A stretch of 64,000 bases of DNA, taken from the NCBI GenBank assembly GCA_001910725.1, contig MJGA01000003.1:930001-994000 (forward strand), read 5' to 3'. This document shows, piece by piece, positions 63,847 to 64,000 of this stretch (its first letter is position 1; each line of letters starts with the position of its first letter). This DNA comes from Phanerodontia chrysosporium. Its lineage: Eukaryota; Basidiomycota; Agaricomycetes; Polyporales; Phanerochaetaceae. The position numbers were made by a program, and so were the translations under genes. The notes under the pieces were generated by a model, which saw nothing but the letters and a program-made list of their open reading frames with translations, ran no database searches and had not been told where the DNA came from.

Positions 63847-64000
63847 GGCTGCGGTATAGATGAGGGTGAAGACGGGAGACACGACGCTGCTCCGCTCATA
63901 TACCCCGCGGCCGGGGAAAGCAGAAGGGACAGCATGATATCACGTGTAAATCCCTCTAACGCCGCGGGCGACAAAGAGGTGTAGTCGGGAGCGGTTTTGA
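63847..64000. other. PEX11 upstream flank to window end
   Basis: Presumed promoter of PEX11. An open frame on either strand runs through it without motif. No further gene can be assigned before the window ends. Confidence 0.3.

Overview
This is a eukaryotic window, almost certainly from a basidiomycete fungus (Agaricomycete). Genes are close together on both strands. Most are split by many short introns of about 45-60 nt with GTRNGY-type donors. The set includes typical fungal genes: a Cdc11-type septin, LYS1, an AcoB-like aconitase, ALG12, a fungal MscL, an Ies1-like INO80 subunit, and F-box/LRR and serine-rich membrane proteins. There are no operons, bacterial ribosome-binding sites, CRISPR arrays, transposons, rRNAs or tRNAs that I can recognise.

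Layout. 0-7 kb: the 3' part of an FBXO21-like F-box/YccV gene, an RCC1-repeat gene, two tandem homeobox genes on the minus strand, and an MscL-type channel between them. 7.6-15 kb: ALG12, the PLP-homeostasis protein (YggS family), an aldo/keto reductase of xylose-reductase type, an unassigned stretch, and a ketopantoate-reductase-like gene. 15-27 kb: WDR75/Utp17-like, an aconitase-family gene, mitochondrial MutS homologue MSH1, and septin CDC11. 28-38.5 kb: an MIT-domain protein, Ies1-like copy A, an erythromycin-esterase-family protein, and a signal-peptide/single-TM protein. 38.7-48.9 kb: an alpha/beta hydrolase with long disordered inserts, an F-box/LRR-like protein, an amino-acid transporter, a lysophosphatidate-type acyltransferase, and TIM8. 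50.6-64 kb: Ies1-like copy B, an unknown conserved-looking protein, LYS1, KAE1, a family-8 glycosyltransferase, ribosomal protein eS28, lipoyl synthase, and PEX11.

The genes are mostly housekeeping and do not form one pathway. Some themes recur. Mitochondrial functions: aconitase, MSH1, TIM8 and lipoyl synthase. Lysine synthesis: LYS1 and possibly the aconitase-family enzyme. Chromatin and transcription: two Ies1-like paralogues and two homeobox proteins. Several pairs are divergently transcribed from 200-310 bp intergenic regions (WDR75/aconitase, MSH1/CDC11, LYS1/KAE1), so they may share promoters.

A strong technical signal runs through the window. In about 23 places a conserved reading frame breaks, and nearly every break is repaired by assuming one missing base, usually in a run of C or G. 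Many affected genes should be essential (aconitase, KAE1, WDR75), so I read these as uncorrected long-read consensus errors rather than pseudogenes. Coordinates below span start to stop codon including introns. I found no convincing new multi-gene system. The most unusual items are the two Ies1-like paralogues in opposite orientation, the tandem homeobox pair with a shared C-terminal motif, and the fungal MscL with a zinc-ribbon-like tail.
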